DNA from: Methylobacterium fujisawaense
GTDB taxonomy: Bacteria > Pseudomonadota > Alphaproteobacteria > Rhizobiales > Beijerinckiaceae
NCBI RefSeq assembly: GCF_014138435.1
Contig: NZ_JACJIM010000007.1
Coordinates: 186,001 to 250,000 of the forward strand
Length of the DNA stretch: 64,000 nt
Direction: 5' to 3'
The notes under the pieces were generated by a model. It did not search any database. It worked only from the letters and a program-made list of their open reading frames with translations, and was not told the origin of the DNA. This document shows, in pieces, positions 53,313-61,161 of this stretch. The position numbers and the translations under genes were made by a program. Positions within the stretch are counted from its first letter, which is position 1. Every line of letters begins with the position of its first letter.

Positions 53313-54019
53313 CCGGGGTCGCCCCCGGCGCGCAGGTCCGGGCGCCGCTCGGCGGTGATCCGCTCGGCTTCCGCCCGCCGCCAGCGGGCGATGGCCGCAT
53401 GGTTGCCGCCGGAGAGGACGTCCGGGATCGCGCGTCCCTCCCACGCGCGGGGCCGCGTGTAGTGCGGATATTCCAGAAGCCCGCCCTCGAAGCTCTCCTC
53501 GACGCCGGATTCCATCTTGCCCATCACGCCCGGCAGGAGCCGTACGCAGGCGTCGAGCACCACCAGGGCGGCGATCTCGCCGCCGGACAGGACGTAGTCG
53601 CCGATCGAGACTTCCTCCAGGCCGCGTCCGGCGATCACGCGCTCGTCGACGCCCTCGAAGCGGCCGCAGACGATCAGCGCGCCCGGTCCCGCCGCGAGGT
53701 CGCGGACGCGGGCCTGGGTGAGCGGCCGGCCCCGCGGCGACATCAGCAGGCGCGGGCGCGGATCCTCCGCCCCGGTCGCGGCGTCGATGGCGGCGCCGAG
53801 CACGTCGCAGCGCAGCACCATCCCGGCGCCGCCGCCGGCCGGCGTGTCGTCCACGGAGCGGTGGCGGCCGAGGCCGTGCGCGCGGATGTTGCGGGCCTCC
53901 AGGGTCCAGTCGCCCCGCGCCAGGGCATCGCCCGACAGGGAGACGCCCAGCGGGCCCGGGAACATCTCCGGGTAGAGAGTGAGGATCGTGGCCCGCCAGG
54001 GCGTGTCCGCGCGTGTCAT
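53270..54019 (-). CDS. trmD: tRNA (guanine-N1)-methyltransferase
   Basis: TrmD methylates G37 of tRNA and is essential for reading-frame maintenance. The 249-residue product has the SPOUT trefoil knot region: PEMFPGPLGVSLSG near the start, LMSPRGRPLTQARVRDLAAGPGALIVCGRFEGVDERVI (near residues 90-128) and IGDYVLSGGEIAALVVLDACVRLLPGV, which bind SAM. GTG or ATG upstream frames are open, but the family begins at this ATG. It lies about 6 kb from rimM on the opposite strand, whereas trmD usually sits directly after rimM. Confidence 0.94.
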   Translation of the reverse strand: MTRADTPWRATILTLYPEMFPGPLGVSLSGDALARGDWTLEARNIRAHGLGRHRSVDDTPAGGGAGMVLRCDVLGAAIDAATGAEDPRPRLLMSPRGRPLTQARVRDLAAGPGALIVCGRFEGVDERVIAGRGLEEVSIGDYVLSGGEIAALVVLDACVRLLPGVMGKMESGVEESFEGGLLEYPHYTRPRAWEGRAIPDVLSGGNHAAIARWRRAEAERITAERRPDLRAGGDPGQAGSRSITGPSRS

Positions 54020-54094
54020 GGCGCTTGATGGCGTGACGGGTGCGGCACGGTCAACGGACCCGGCACCGTCGGGGCCCCCCGCGGGTTGTCGGCC

Positions 54095-54814
54095 ATGATC
54101 CGTGCCCTCGCTGTCCTCTCCGTCGCCCTGGCCGGCCCGGCCCTCGCCGCCGAGCCGCTGGCCCCCCCGGGTGCGCCCGCGGGCGCCTTTCCCAGGCCCG
54201 ACCGGCCGGTGGCCGAGATCGTCGCGCCCCGCTGGTCCTCGGAGGCCGAGCGGGACAAAGCCGGCGAGTTCGAGCAGGTCGCCAAGGGGATGGGCATCGC
54301 CCCCGGCGAGACCGTGGCGGATATCGGCGCCGGCAGCGGCTACTACGTGGTGCGGCTGAGCCCCCGGGTCGGGTCGGCGGGCCGCGTGCTCGCCGAGGAC
54401 GTGACGCCCGCCTACCTGTCGGCCCTGGAGACGCGGGTGAAGGCGCTGAAAAACGTCACGGTGGTGCGGGGCGAGCCCCATGATCCGCGCCTGCCGCCGG
54501 CCTCGGTGGATGCGGCGATCCTCGTGCACATGTACCACGAGATCACCCAGCCCTTCGGCCTGCTCCACAATCTCGCTGCGGGGATGCGCCCGGGCGGGCG
54601 CGTCGGGATCGTGGATGCCGACGCGATCCCCTCGCGGCACGGCACCCCGCCGGCGCTCCTGCGCTGCGAACTCGCCGCCGCCGGCTACCGGGAGACCGGC
54701 TTCCAGCCGCTGACCGACGGGGCCTATCTGGCGGTCTTCGCGGCGCCCGCGCCGGAGGCGCGCCCGAAGCCGGAGGCGATCCGTCCCTGCCGGGACGACG
54801 CGACGGCGCGGTAG
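54095..54814 (+). CDS. Exported SAM-dependent methyltransferase
   Basis: A 239-residue protein with a signal peptide (MIRALAVLSVALAGPALAAEP) followed by a class I methyltransferase domain: GMGIAPGETVADIGAGSGYYVVRLS (motif I near residue 80), then RVLAEDVTPAYLSALE and SVDAAILVHMYHEITQPFGLL. A methyltransferase with a signal peptide is uncommon because SAM is cytosolic. The extension may be an uncleaved anchor, and the substrate is unknown. ATG 54095 (or TTG 54086) gives the signal. Convergent with the Rieske gene. Confidence 0.75.
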   Translation: MIRALAVLSVALAGPALAAEPLAPPGAPAGAFPRPDRPVAEIVAPRWSSEAERDKAGEFEQVAKGMGIAPGETVADIGAGSGYYVVRLSPRVGSAGRVLAEDVTPAYLSALETRVKALKNVTVVRGEPHDPRLPPASVDAAILVHMYHEITQPFGLLHNLAAGMRPGGRVGIVDADAIPSRHGTPPALLRCELAAAGYRETGFQPLTDGAYLAVFAAPAPEARPKPEAIRPCRDDATAR

Positions 54815-54821
54815 ACGCGCC

Positions 54822-55955
54822 TCAGGAGCGCCAGCGCAGCTCGCGGCGCTCCAGCGGATTGACGAACGGGCGCCCGTCGCGGGCCGATTCCAGGGCCTCG
54901 CGCTTCAGCCGGAAATACCATTGCGAGGGCAGGTCGCCCTGGCCGAACAGGACCATGGTGGGCTTGCGGTCGAGCCCGTCCTGCGCGTGCTGAAGCACCT
55001 GCTGGTCCTGGGTGAGGAACTGCCGCATCAGCGGGCGCGCCACCGGCTTGAGCAGGTTCAGAGCCGGCATGCTCCAGTAGAGGGCGTTGGTGAGCAGCGT
55101 CCGGTCCGGCGTCAGCGGCGTCGCGAAGGTGTAGTTCGCCACCCGCTTCTCACCCGCGCGGATGCGCTCCAGCCGCACGCCGGGCAGGCGGAACTCGATC
55201 TCCACCTCGGGGACGCCGCCGAGCAGGCGGTAGACCGGCGAGCTCGTCGTGGTGGCGTGGCTCGTCATCACGAAGCCGTGGGGCACCGGCTGGAAGGTCT
55301 TCACCTTCTCGCGGAGCTGCTTCGAGGGCCGGAACCACCACGAATCGTGGACGAAGGCGACGTGCCCGGGATCGACGAGGCTCAGGGTGGTGAGGTCGAA
55401 GGAGGCCTCGACCACGAGTTCGACCACGAGGGAGCCGGCCGGCGCGAAATCCAGTGTGGGCACCTCCGGCACAGCCCCGGTGGCGGGACCGATATGCGGG
55501 TTGACCCAGAGGAAGCCGGCGCTCTCGCGGATGGGGAAGCGCTGCACCTGGATGCGGGAGAAGTCGGCCGCGTCGTGCTCCGACAGGGTCGGGACGTCGC
55601 GGCAGCGCCCGTCTGTGCCGAAGCGCCAGCCGTGGAACGGGCACATCAGGGTATCGCCGTCGAAGCGGCCCTTCGACAGGGCCATGCCGCGATGGGGGCA
55701 GCGGTCGCGCAGCGCGAAGGGCGTGCCGTCGGGGGCGCGGCCCAGCACGATCTGCTCGCCGTTGAGTTCCACGGCCCGCAGGCCCGTCCGGCTGCCTGCC
55801 GTGCCGAGGCTCCGGGCCTGCCCGACGCAGTACCACGCATTGCCCAGAGGCTGGCGCATCGCGTCGGGATCGAGCGCGGCCTCGTCGGCGGGACGTTGCG
55901 GATTGGCGAAGGGCGCGTTCAAGGCGGTACGGGCTGACCTCGGGGCACCCGTCAT
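54822..55955 (-). CDS. Rieske [2Fe-2S] ring-hydroxylating oxygenase alpha-subunit-like protein
   Basis: A 377-residue protein with an N-terminal Rieske domain: CPHRG (Cys86, His88) and CPFHGWRF (Cys105, His108), preceded by WYCVGQARSLG. The mononuclear iron region is indicated by LSLVDPGHVAFVHDSWWF (D-P-x-H-x-x-F-x-H) near residue 180. The type is the single-component VanA/PaO-like oxygenase used for demethylation or hydroxylation of aromatic compounds. The substrate cannot be told. It starts near the mini-gene at 56084 on the other strand, with a 112-base spacer. Confidence 0.85.
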   Translation of the reverse strand: MTGAPRSARTALNAPFANPQRPADEAALDPDAMRQPLGNAWYCVGQARSLGTAGSRTGLRAVELNGEQIVLGRAPDGTPFALRDRCPHRGMALSKGRFDGDTLMCPFHGWRFGTDGRCRDVPTLSEHDAADFSRIQVQRFPIRESAGFLWVNPHIGPATGAVPEVPTLDFAPAGSLVVELVVEASFDLTTLSLVDPGHVAFVHDSWWFRPSKQLREKVKTFQPVPHGFVMTSHATTTSSPVYRLLGGVPEVEIEFRLPGVRLERIRAGEKRVANYTFATPLTPDRTLLTNALYWSMPALNLLKPVARPLMRQFLTQDQQVLQHAQDGLDRKPTMVLFGQGDLPSQWYFRLKREALESARDGRPFVNPLERRELRWRS

Positions 55956-56067
55956 ACGCCCCGCCGGAGATGCGGGGAAGCGCGGGCCGGGAGAGGACAA
56001 ACGGGCGCAGGCGCGGGGCTTCACAAGCCGGGCGCGGCCACTTACCTTCGCGTCACCCGCAACCAAC

Positions 56068-56084
56068 GAAAGGAGGTGATCCAG
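56068..56084 (+). promoter_or_regulatory. Shine-Dalgarno sequence fully complementary to the 16S rRNA 3' end
   Basis: GAAAGGAGGTGATCCAG is the exact complement of the last 17 bases of the alphaproteobacterial 16S tail CTGGATCACCTCCTTTC as I recall it. Ordinary ribosome-binding sites in this window match only 4-7 bases. It ends in the G of the GTG start codon at 56084, and GGAGG is seven bases before that codon, an ideal distance. Confidence 0.72.
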
Positions 56085-56155
56085 TGTCTCATTGTCATCA
56101 GCCGTGTGTCTCGGCTCATCGGACCTGGACCGTCGCCTCCGGCGCGTCGCTCTAA
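56084..56155 (+). CDS. Mini-gene for a 23-residue His/Cys-containing peptide
   Basis: A GTG start directly behind the extreme Shine-Dalgarno sequence opens 23 codons: MSHCHQPCVS (three histidines-cysteines close together), then AHRTWTVASGASL and TAA. Cys-x-His and Cys residues could bind a metal. A strong hairpin follows about 58 bases after the stop and no other forward gene lies between, so it appears to be a single-gene transcript. Whether the peptide acts, or the RNA with its anti-16S sequence does, is open. The short length makes the coding call uncertain despite the RBS. Confidence 0.5.
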   Translation: MSHCHQPCVSAHRTWTVASGASL

Positions 56156-56212
56156 GACGCGTCAGAGACCCGATCTCGGGACAGTTCCGCCGGACAGCAC
56201 GGTTCGGCAATG

Positions 56213-56247
56213 GAAGGGCCACCCTCGCGGGTGGCCCTTCGTCGTTT
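56213..56247 (+). terminator. Strong hairpin terminator after the mini-gene
   Basis: A perfect 12-base stem (GAAGGGCCACCC with GGGTGGCCCTTC) with a TCGC loop is followed by GTCGTTT. It lies 20 bases beyond the end of the reverse-strand coiled-coil gene and so could also act on that side. Confidence 0.75.
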
Positions 56248-56265
56248 CGGGGGTCGGATGCCGCG

Positions 56266-56895
56266 TCAGCGCCGCTGGGATTGGAACAGCGGCTGGGCCA
56301 GCGCCTCGGTCCGGGCGCGCCACAGGTCGCGCTCCTCGCGCAGGGCATCGCGCTCGCCGACCAGGGTCAGCCGCTCGGACCGCAGGGCGTCGCGGTCCGC
56401 AAGCGCCCGGTCGCGCTCGGCGCGCATCTCCTCGCGCTCGATCCGGAAGCGTTCCCGCTCCCCGCGGAACTCCTCGCGCTCGATGCGGATCTCTTCCTGC
56501 TCGGCCCGCAGATCCTCCAGCGAGCCGATCTCGTCGCGGATGTGCTCGCGCAGGGTCCGGATCTCCTCGGCCAGGATCGCCTGCAACTCGTCCTGGCGCC
56601 CGGCTTCCACGCGGAGCTTGGCCTTGAGCATCAGGTTCTCGGCCATCAGCTCGGCGATGTCGGGATCCTCGGTCGCCACCCGCGGCGCCTCGGGGGCCGG
56701 CACGACCCGGGGCGACCATGCCGCCTCTCCGCCGCGGACCCGCTTCGGTTCCGGCTGGGCCTCGGCCGGCCGCGCGTCGCCGTGCGTCTCCGTCGGCGCG
56801 TGGGCCTTCATCGCCGCCAGCCAGTCGCGGAGCGGGCCGGTGGCGGGGAAGCTGCCGGACTCGGTCGGCGAGAGGGAGCGGGCGGGTTCCGACAT
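56266..56895 (-). CDS. Coiled-coil protein of unknown function
   Basis: A 209-residue protein with a proline-rich N-terminal half (PLRDWLAAMKAHAP as a possible short helix) and a C-terminal coiled coil from about residue 80, rich in E, R and L (RAEQEEIRIEREEFRGERER and the following RIEREEMRAERDRALADRD), with hydrophobic residues spaced roughly every three to four. No enzymatic motif is visible. Convergent with the mini-gene. It could be a structural or DNA-associated factor, but I do not recognise a family. Confidence 0.6.
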   Translation of the reverse strand: MSEPARSLSPTESGSFPATGPLRDWLAAMKAHAPTETHGDARPAEAQPEPKRVRGGEAAWSPRVVPAPEAPRVATEDPDIAELMAENLMLKAKLRVEAGRQDELQAILAEEIRTLREHIRDEIGSLEDLRAEQEEIRIEREEFRGERERFRIEREEMRAERDRALADRDALRSERLTLVGERDALREERDLWRARTEALAQPLFQSQRR

Positions 56896-57194
56896 CGGAG
56901 GGCGTCCTGAGCGAATATGGCACGAAGACAATCCGAACATGCTTAACGTTCGGTAAAGCCGCACTTCGATCGGCCGCCCATTCCAGCACGCCGCCGCCGG
57001 CGGCGGGGCCGGAAAATTGACTTTCCGGCCGTGTACCGCTACGCCCCGCCCTCCCGATCCGTTGCAGATCGACCGATGCCAAGCCGACCGGTCCCATGAG
57101 ACCGGAGGTCAACGCCCGACAGCGCGTCCGCGCCCTCGGGCGCGATGGGTGTTGGCCGATTCGCGGCGACGGGATCCGCCGGCCGAGGCATCCC

Positions 57195-57413
57195 ATGACG
57201 CGCGATCAAGAAGCGTTGAACATCGAGGACGCGATCAACGAGACCTGCCCGTGGTCGGGCAAGCCGATCTCGGCGGATTCGCTGACCCTCTACAACGGGG
57301 CCGTGGTCGGCTTCTGCAACCCGGAGTGCCGGGACAAGTTCGCGAGCGCGGTGCGCGGCTTCGAGGCGGCCCTGCAGGCCCGCCGCGTCGAGCGCGCCGG
57401 GCTCGAACAGTGA
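57195..57413 (+). CDS. Small zinc-finger-like (YHS/TRASH-type) protein
   Basis: A 72-residue protein with an apparent metal-binding layout CPWSGKPISADSLTLYNGAVVGFCNPECRDKF: one cysteine in CPWSGK and two in CNPECRDKF, with spacing like YHS/TRASH domains. I chose ATG 57195, which gives a compact domain; an earlier ATG at 57096 adds a basic, unlike sequence. It is 18 bases before ffh, so it could be co-transcribed. Function unknown. Confidence 0.6.
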   Translation: MTRDQEALNIEDAINETCPWSGKPISADSLTLYNGAVVGFCNPECRDKFASAVRGFEAALQARRVERAGLEQ

Positions 57414-57431
57414 CGGCGGGGCTCTAGGATC

Positions 57432-58994
57432 ATGTTCGAAGGCCTGTCCGACCGCCTCTCCGGCATCCTCTCGGGGCTGACGCGCCGCGGCGCGCTCACC
57501 GAGGCCGACGTCACCGCCGCCATGCGCGAGGTGCGGCGCGCCCTGCTGGAGGCCGACGTTGCCCTTGAGGTGGTCCGCGGCTTCACCGACCGGGTGAAGG
57601 AGAAGGCCGTCGGCGCCGTCGTGCTGAAGTCGGTGACGCCCGGCCAGATGGTCGTGAAGATCGTCAACGACGAGCTCGTGGCGATGCTCGGCACCGATGC
57701 CGAGACCGTGGACCTCAACGCCCCCGCGCCGGTGCCGATCCTGATGGTCGGCCTGCAGGGCTCGGGCAAGACCACCACGACCGCCAAGATCGCCCGCCGC
57801 CTCTCCGACCGCGAGAAGCGCAAGGTGCTGCTCGCCTCCCTCGACACGCGCCGCCCGGCCGCCATGGAGCAGCTCGCGGTGCTGGCCAAGCAGGTCGGCG
57901 TCGAATCCCTGCCGATCATCGCCGGCCAGTCGGCGGTGCAGATCGCCAAGCGCGCCATGGACGCCGCCCGCCTCGGCGGCTTCGACGTGGTGATGCTCGA
58001 CACCGCCGGCCGCACCACGGTGGACGAGGGCCTCATGGCCGAGGCCGCCGAGGTGAAGGCCGCGACCCGACCGCACGAGGTGCTGCTGGTGGCCGACGCG
58101 CTCACCGGCCAGGACGCGGTCAACACCGCCCGCGCCTTCGACGAGCGGCTCGGCGTCACCGGCATCGTGCTGACCCGCATGGACGGCGATTCCCGCGGCG
58201 GCGCGGCGCTCTCCATGCGCGCGGTCACCGGCAAGCCGATCAAGCTCGTCGGCGTCGGCGAGAAGGTCGACGCCCTGGAGGAGTTCCATCCGGCCCGCGT
58301 CGCCAACCGCATCCTCGGCATGGGCGACATCGTCTCGCTGGTCGAGAAGGCGGCCGAGACCATCGACCACGAGCAGGCGCTCCGCACCGCGGAGAAGATG
58401 CGCAAGGGCAAGTTCGATCTTGAGGACCTGTCCATGCAGCTCGCCCAGATGGAGAAGATGGGCGGCATCGGTGGCCTGATGGGCATGCTGCCCGGCATGG
58501 GCGCGATCAAGAAGCAGGTCGAGGGCGCCAACCTCGACGAGAAGATGTTCAAGCGCCAGCGGGCGATCATCTCGTCGATGACCCCGCAGGAGCGGAAGAA
58601 CCCCGACCTCCTCAAGAACAGCCGCAAGAAGCGCATCGCGGCGGGCTCGGGAGTCGACGTCTCGGAGATCAACAAGCTGCTCAAGATGCACCGGACCATG
58701 GCCGACATGATGAAGGCGATGGGCCAGGGCAAGCGCGGGATCGGGCAGGCGCTCGGCTCGATGTTCGGCCTCGGCGGCGGTGGGATGGGCGGCGGCATGC
58801 CCGGCTTGCCCCCCGGCATGCCGGAGCCGACGCCGGAGCAGATCGCGCAGCTTGAGAAGCAGTTCGGCGGCAAGCTGCCGCCGATGCCGCCGGGCCTGGG
58901 CGGGGGCGGAATGCCTAAGCTTCCCGGACTTCCGGGCCTGGGCGGTCCGAAGCTGCCGGGTCTCGGCGGGTTCATGCCGGGGAAGAAGAAATGA
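57432..58994 (+). CDS. ffh: Signal recognition particle protein
   Basis: The 520-residue GTPase of the SRP, which binds signal sequences and 4.5S RNA. N-terminal four-helix domain MFEGLSDRLSGILSGLTRRGALTEADV, G-domain P-loop VGLQGSGKTTTTAKIARRL near residue 107, LDTAGRTTVDEGLM and TRMDGDSRGGAALS, and a methionine-rich M domain (GMLPGMGAIKKQVEG ... KQRAIISSMTPQER). The C-terminal tail is unusually rich in Gly/Met/Pro (FGLGGGGMGGGMPG...). First gene of a four-gene cluster with chorismate mutase, rpsP and rimM. Confidence 0.97.
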   Translation: MFEGLSDRLSGILSGLTRRGALTEADVTAAMREVRRALLEADVALEVVRGFTDRVKEKAVGAVVLKSVTPGQMVVKIVNDELVAMLGTDAETVDLNAPAPVPILMVGLQGSGKTTTTAKIARRLSDREKRKVLLASLDTRRPAAMEQLAVLAKQVGVESLPIIAGQSAVQIAKRAMDAARLGGFDVVMLDTAGRTTVDEGLMAEAAEVKAATRPHEVLLVADALTGQDAVNTARAFDERLGVTGIVLTRMDGDSRGGAALSMRAVTGKPIKLVGVGEKVDALEEFHPARVANRILGMGDIVSLVEKAAETIDHEQALRTAEKMRKGKFDLEDLSMQLAQMEKMGGIGGLMGMLPGMGAIKKQVEGANLDEKMFKRQRAIISSMTPQERKNPDLLKNSRKKRIAAGSGVDVSEINKLLKMHRTMADMMKAMGQGKRGIGQALGSMFGLGGGGMGGGMPGLPPGMPEPTPEQIAQLEKQFGGKLPPMPPGLGGGGMPKLPGLPGLGGPKLPGLGGFMPGKKK

Positions 58995-59323
58995 GCATCC
59001 TCTCCGCTCAAGCCGTCGATCCCGAACTCGCGCGTCTGCGGGAGAGCATCGACAATTTCGATGCGGCGCTGATCCATCTCCTCGCCGAGCGCTTCCGCTG
59101 CACGCAGCGGGTCGGCGAGCTCAAGGCCCGAAAGGGGATCCCCCCTTCCGATCCGGACCGGGAGGCCCGTCAGGTCGCCCGGCTCCGCAAGCTCGCGGTC
59201 GAGGCCAAGCTCGACCCCGACTTCGCCGAGAAATTTCTGGCCTTCGTGGTCAAGGAAGTCATTCGGCACCACCAGTCGATCAAGGCGGACCACGAGTCCC
59301 AGATCGAGCAACAGCGAAAGTAG
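58991..59323 (+). CDS. Chorismate mutase (AroQ type)
   Basis: A 110-residue AroQ-class chorismate mutase: LARLRESIDNFDAALIHLLAERFRCTQRVGELKARKGIPPSDPDREARQV carries the expected LRxxID, the R in AERF, and the G-x-x-K. It converts chorismate to prephenate, the precursor used by PheA 40 kb away. It overlaps the ffh stop by four bases (ATGA), so translation is coupled to the SRP gene. It belongs to the small monofunctional type rather than a PheA or TyrA fusion. Confidence 0.92.
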   Translation: MSILSAQAVDPELARLRESIDNFDAALIHLLAERFRCTQRVGELKARKGIPPSDPDREARQVARLRKLAVEAKLDPDFAEKFLAFVVKEVIRHHQSIKADHESQIEQQRK

Positions 59324-59330
59324 TCAGACC

Positions 59331-59693
59331 ATGGCCCTCAAGATCCGTCTCACCCGCGGTGGCGCCAAGAAGCGCCCGTACTACCGCATCGTCGTCGCCG
59401 ACGCCCGCGCCCCCCGCGACGGCCGCTTCATCGACAAGGTCGGCGCCTACGACCCGATGAAGGCCAAGGACGATCCGGCCCGCATCGTGCTCGACAACGA
59501 GAAGATCCAGAGCTGGCTCGCCAAGGGCGCGCAGCCGACCGACCGCGTCCTGCGCTTCCTCGACCAGGCCGGTCTCGCCAAGCGCCCGACCCGCAACAAC
59601 CCGCAGAAGGCCGAGCCGGGCGAGAAGGCCAAGGAGCGCGCCGCCAAGCGCGCCGAGAAGGCCGCGGCGCCCGCCGAGGACGCCGCCGCGTAA
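59331..59693 (+). CDS. rpsP: 30S ribosomal protein S16
   Basis: A 120-residue S16 protein. The opening ALKIRLTRGGAKKRPYYRIVVADARAPRDGRFIDKVGAYDPM is highly conserved. A C-terminal extension of about 30 residues is rich in Ala, Lys and Glu (KAKERAAKRAEKAAAP...), longer than in E. coli. It starts seven bases after the chorismate mutase and is 11 bases from rimM, the usual rpsP-rimM order. Confidence 0.97.
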   Translation: MALKIRLTRGGAKKRPYYRIVVADARAPRDGRFIDKVGAYDPMKAKDDPARIVLDNEKIQSWLAKGAQPTDRVLRFLDQAGLAKRPTRNNPQKAEPGEKAKERAAKRAEKAAAPAEDAAA

Positions 59694-59704
59694 GGCGCCC
59701 GATC

Positions 59705-60400
59705 ATGGCGCGCCGCCCCGCAGGTTCCACGCCCCGCGACGGCGGCCGCCGCGGCCGCACGAGCTCGGCGATCGGCAAGATCGCCCCCGATGCGGCGACC
59801 TCGCCCAAGGCGCCGGCCCCCAAGCCGGCGCCGCTCCCCGTGCCGCCCGATCCGAACCTCGTCCTGCTGGGCGAATTCGGGCGGGCGCACGGCCTCAACG
59901 GCGAGGTCCGGCTCAAATCCTACACCGGCGATCCGCGGGCGATCGCCGGCTACGGCGCCCTGCTAACCGCGGACGGACGGTCGTTGACGCTCGCCGACGT
60001 GCGTCTCGCCCCCGGTTCATCACCCGACATGCTGATCGCCCGGGTGAAGGGCGTCTCCGGCCGCAGCGCCGCCGAGGCGCTCAACCGCGTCGCCCTGTTC
60101 ATCCCCCGCGACCGCCTGACGGCCCCCGAGGACGACGACGAGGTCTATACGGCCGACCTGATCGGCGCCACGGCGGTGGACGAGGCCGGGACACTCGTCG
60201 GGACGATCGTGGCCGTGCCGAACTACGGTGGCGGCGATCTTCTGGAGCTGCGCCCTCCGAACGGCGGCGCCACGGCGCTCCTGCCCTTCACCAAGGCCTT
60301 CGTGCCGGTGCTCGACATGGCGCAGCGCCGCGTCACCGTGGCGGCGCCGGAGGATCTGTTCGCGCCCCCGGGCGAGAAGCCCGCCGACGATCCCGGCTGA
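59705..60400 (+). CDS. rimM: Ribosome maturation factor RimM
   Basis: A 231-residue protein that helps process the 16S rRNA 3' domain and binds S19. An N-terminal Ala/Pro-rich extension of about 50 residues (ARRPAGSTPRDGGRRGRT...) precedes the domain proper, LVLLGEFGRAHGLNGEVRLKSYTGDP, followed by the PRC-barrel part DLIGATAVDEAGTLVGTIVAVPNYGGGDLLEL. trmD, which normally follows rimM, is absent downstream. Confidence 0.95.
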   Translation: MARRPAGSTPRDGGRRGRTSSAIGKIAPDAATSPKAPAPKPAPLPVPPDPNLVLLGEFGRAHGLNGEVRLKSYTGDPRAIAGYGALLTADGRSLTLADVRLAPGSSPDMLIARVKGVSGRSAAEALNRVALFIPRDRLTAPEDDDEVYTADLIGATAVDEAGTLVGTIVAVPNYGGGDLLELRPPNGGATALLPFTKAFVPVLDMAQRRVTVAAPEDLFAPPGEKPADDPG

Positions 60401-60838
60401 AGGGTCGGGCGCGGCCTGTCGAACGGTCGTCGCCCGATCGAGGCAGCCCGTGCCCTCGCTCGTCCGGGCCGGGACGTCCGCGCCGGACGCGGCTCCGTTA
60501 GTTTTCTCCCGCGAATCTCTCTCGCGGTTCTCTCGTGCGCCGAGCCGGCCCTCGGAACGGGCCCAACCCGGGCCAACGCGCTGCCCATCGGCGCTGCGGC
60601 GGCGGATCTCCAGGCCGCCCTTCATCCCGAAAAAAGCTCGTCGGTTTCAGGTCCAGGTCGGGCGCAATCCACCGGACGGGCCCTTCGCCGGACTGCCCGA
60701 TGCGCACCCTCCGGCCGTCGCAGCGGCGGCGTCGGCCGAGCGACCGAGCGGCCTCAAAACCTGAAATTTAAGGCATCATTAACCATAGCAAGACCAATCT
60801 TCTCGGCGAACGACTTCTCTTTGAGACGCTTCGAGCCG
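60401..60838. other. Intergenic stretch after rimM
   Basis: 438 bases without a supported gene, where trmD and rplS would be expected. The first half is GC-rich with no clear frame; the end (60755-60800, CCTGAAATTTAAGGCATCATT) is markedly AT-rich and probably holds the promoter for the small DUF6894 gene. No repeat of note. Confidence 0.5.
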
Positions 60839-61075
60839 ATGCCCCGCTTCTTCATCGACCTGCACGACGGCTCGCAGCCGATCCATGACGAGGTCGGCTT
60901 CGACCTGCCGGACCTCCCCGCCGCCCGCGCCAAGGTGACCCGCATCATGTCGGCGATCGCCCGCGACATGCTGCCGGATGTCGAGCGTCAGGACTATGTC
61001 GCCTGCGTCCGCGACGGCGTCGGCAAGATCGTCTACCGGGCGCGCCTGTCGCTCGCCGCCGAGATGGTGGAGTGA
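60839..61075 (+). CDS. DUF6894-family small protein
   Basis: A 78-residue protein with the typical pattern MPRFFIDLHDGSQPIHDEVGFDLPDLPAARAKVTRIMSAIARDML ... DYVACVRDGVGKIVYRARLSL. The family is abundant in Methylobacterium and Rhizobiales and of unknown function. The ATG at 60839 is more family-like than a TTG six codons earlier. Confidence 0.78.
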   Translation: MPRFFIDLHDGSQPIHDEVGFDLPDLPAARAKVTRIMSAIARDMLPDVERQDYVACVRDGVGKIVYRARLSLAAEMVE

Positions 61076-61161
61076 GCCGGCGGCGTCCCGCAGGCGCCTG
61101 AGGCTCCCCGTCGCGCCGCCCGGGTGCTTGACCGGCCCCCGGATCCGGCCATCTCGGATCC

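Noticed and set aside
54086..54094. A TTG start for the exported methyltransferase three codons upstream
   Set aside because: The ATG at 54095 gives the signal peptide directly; the difference does not affect the call.
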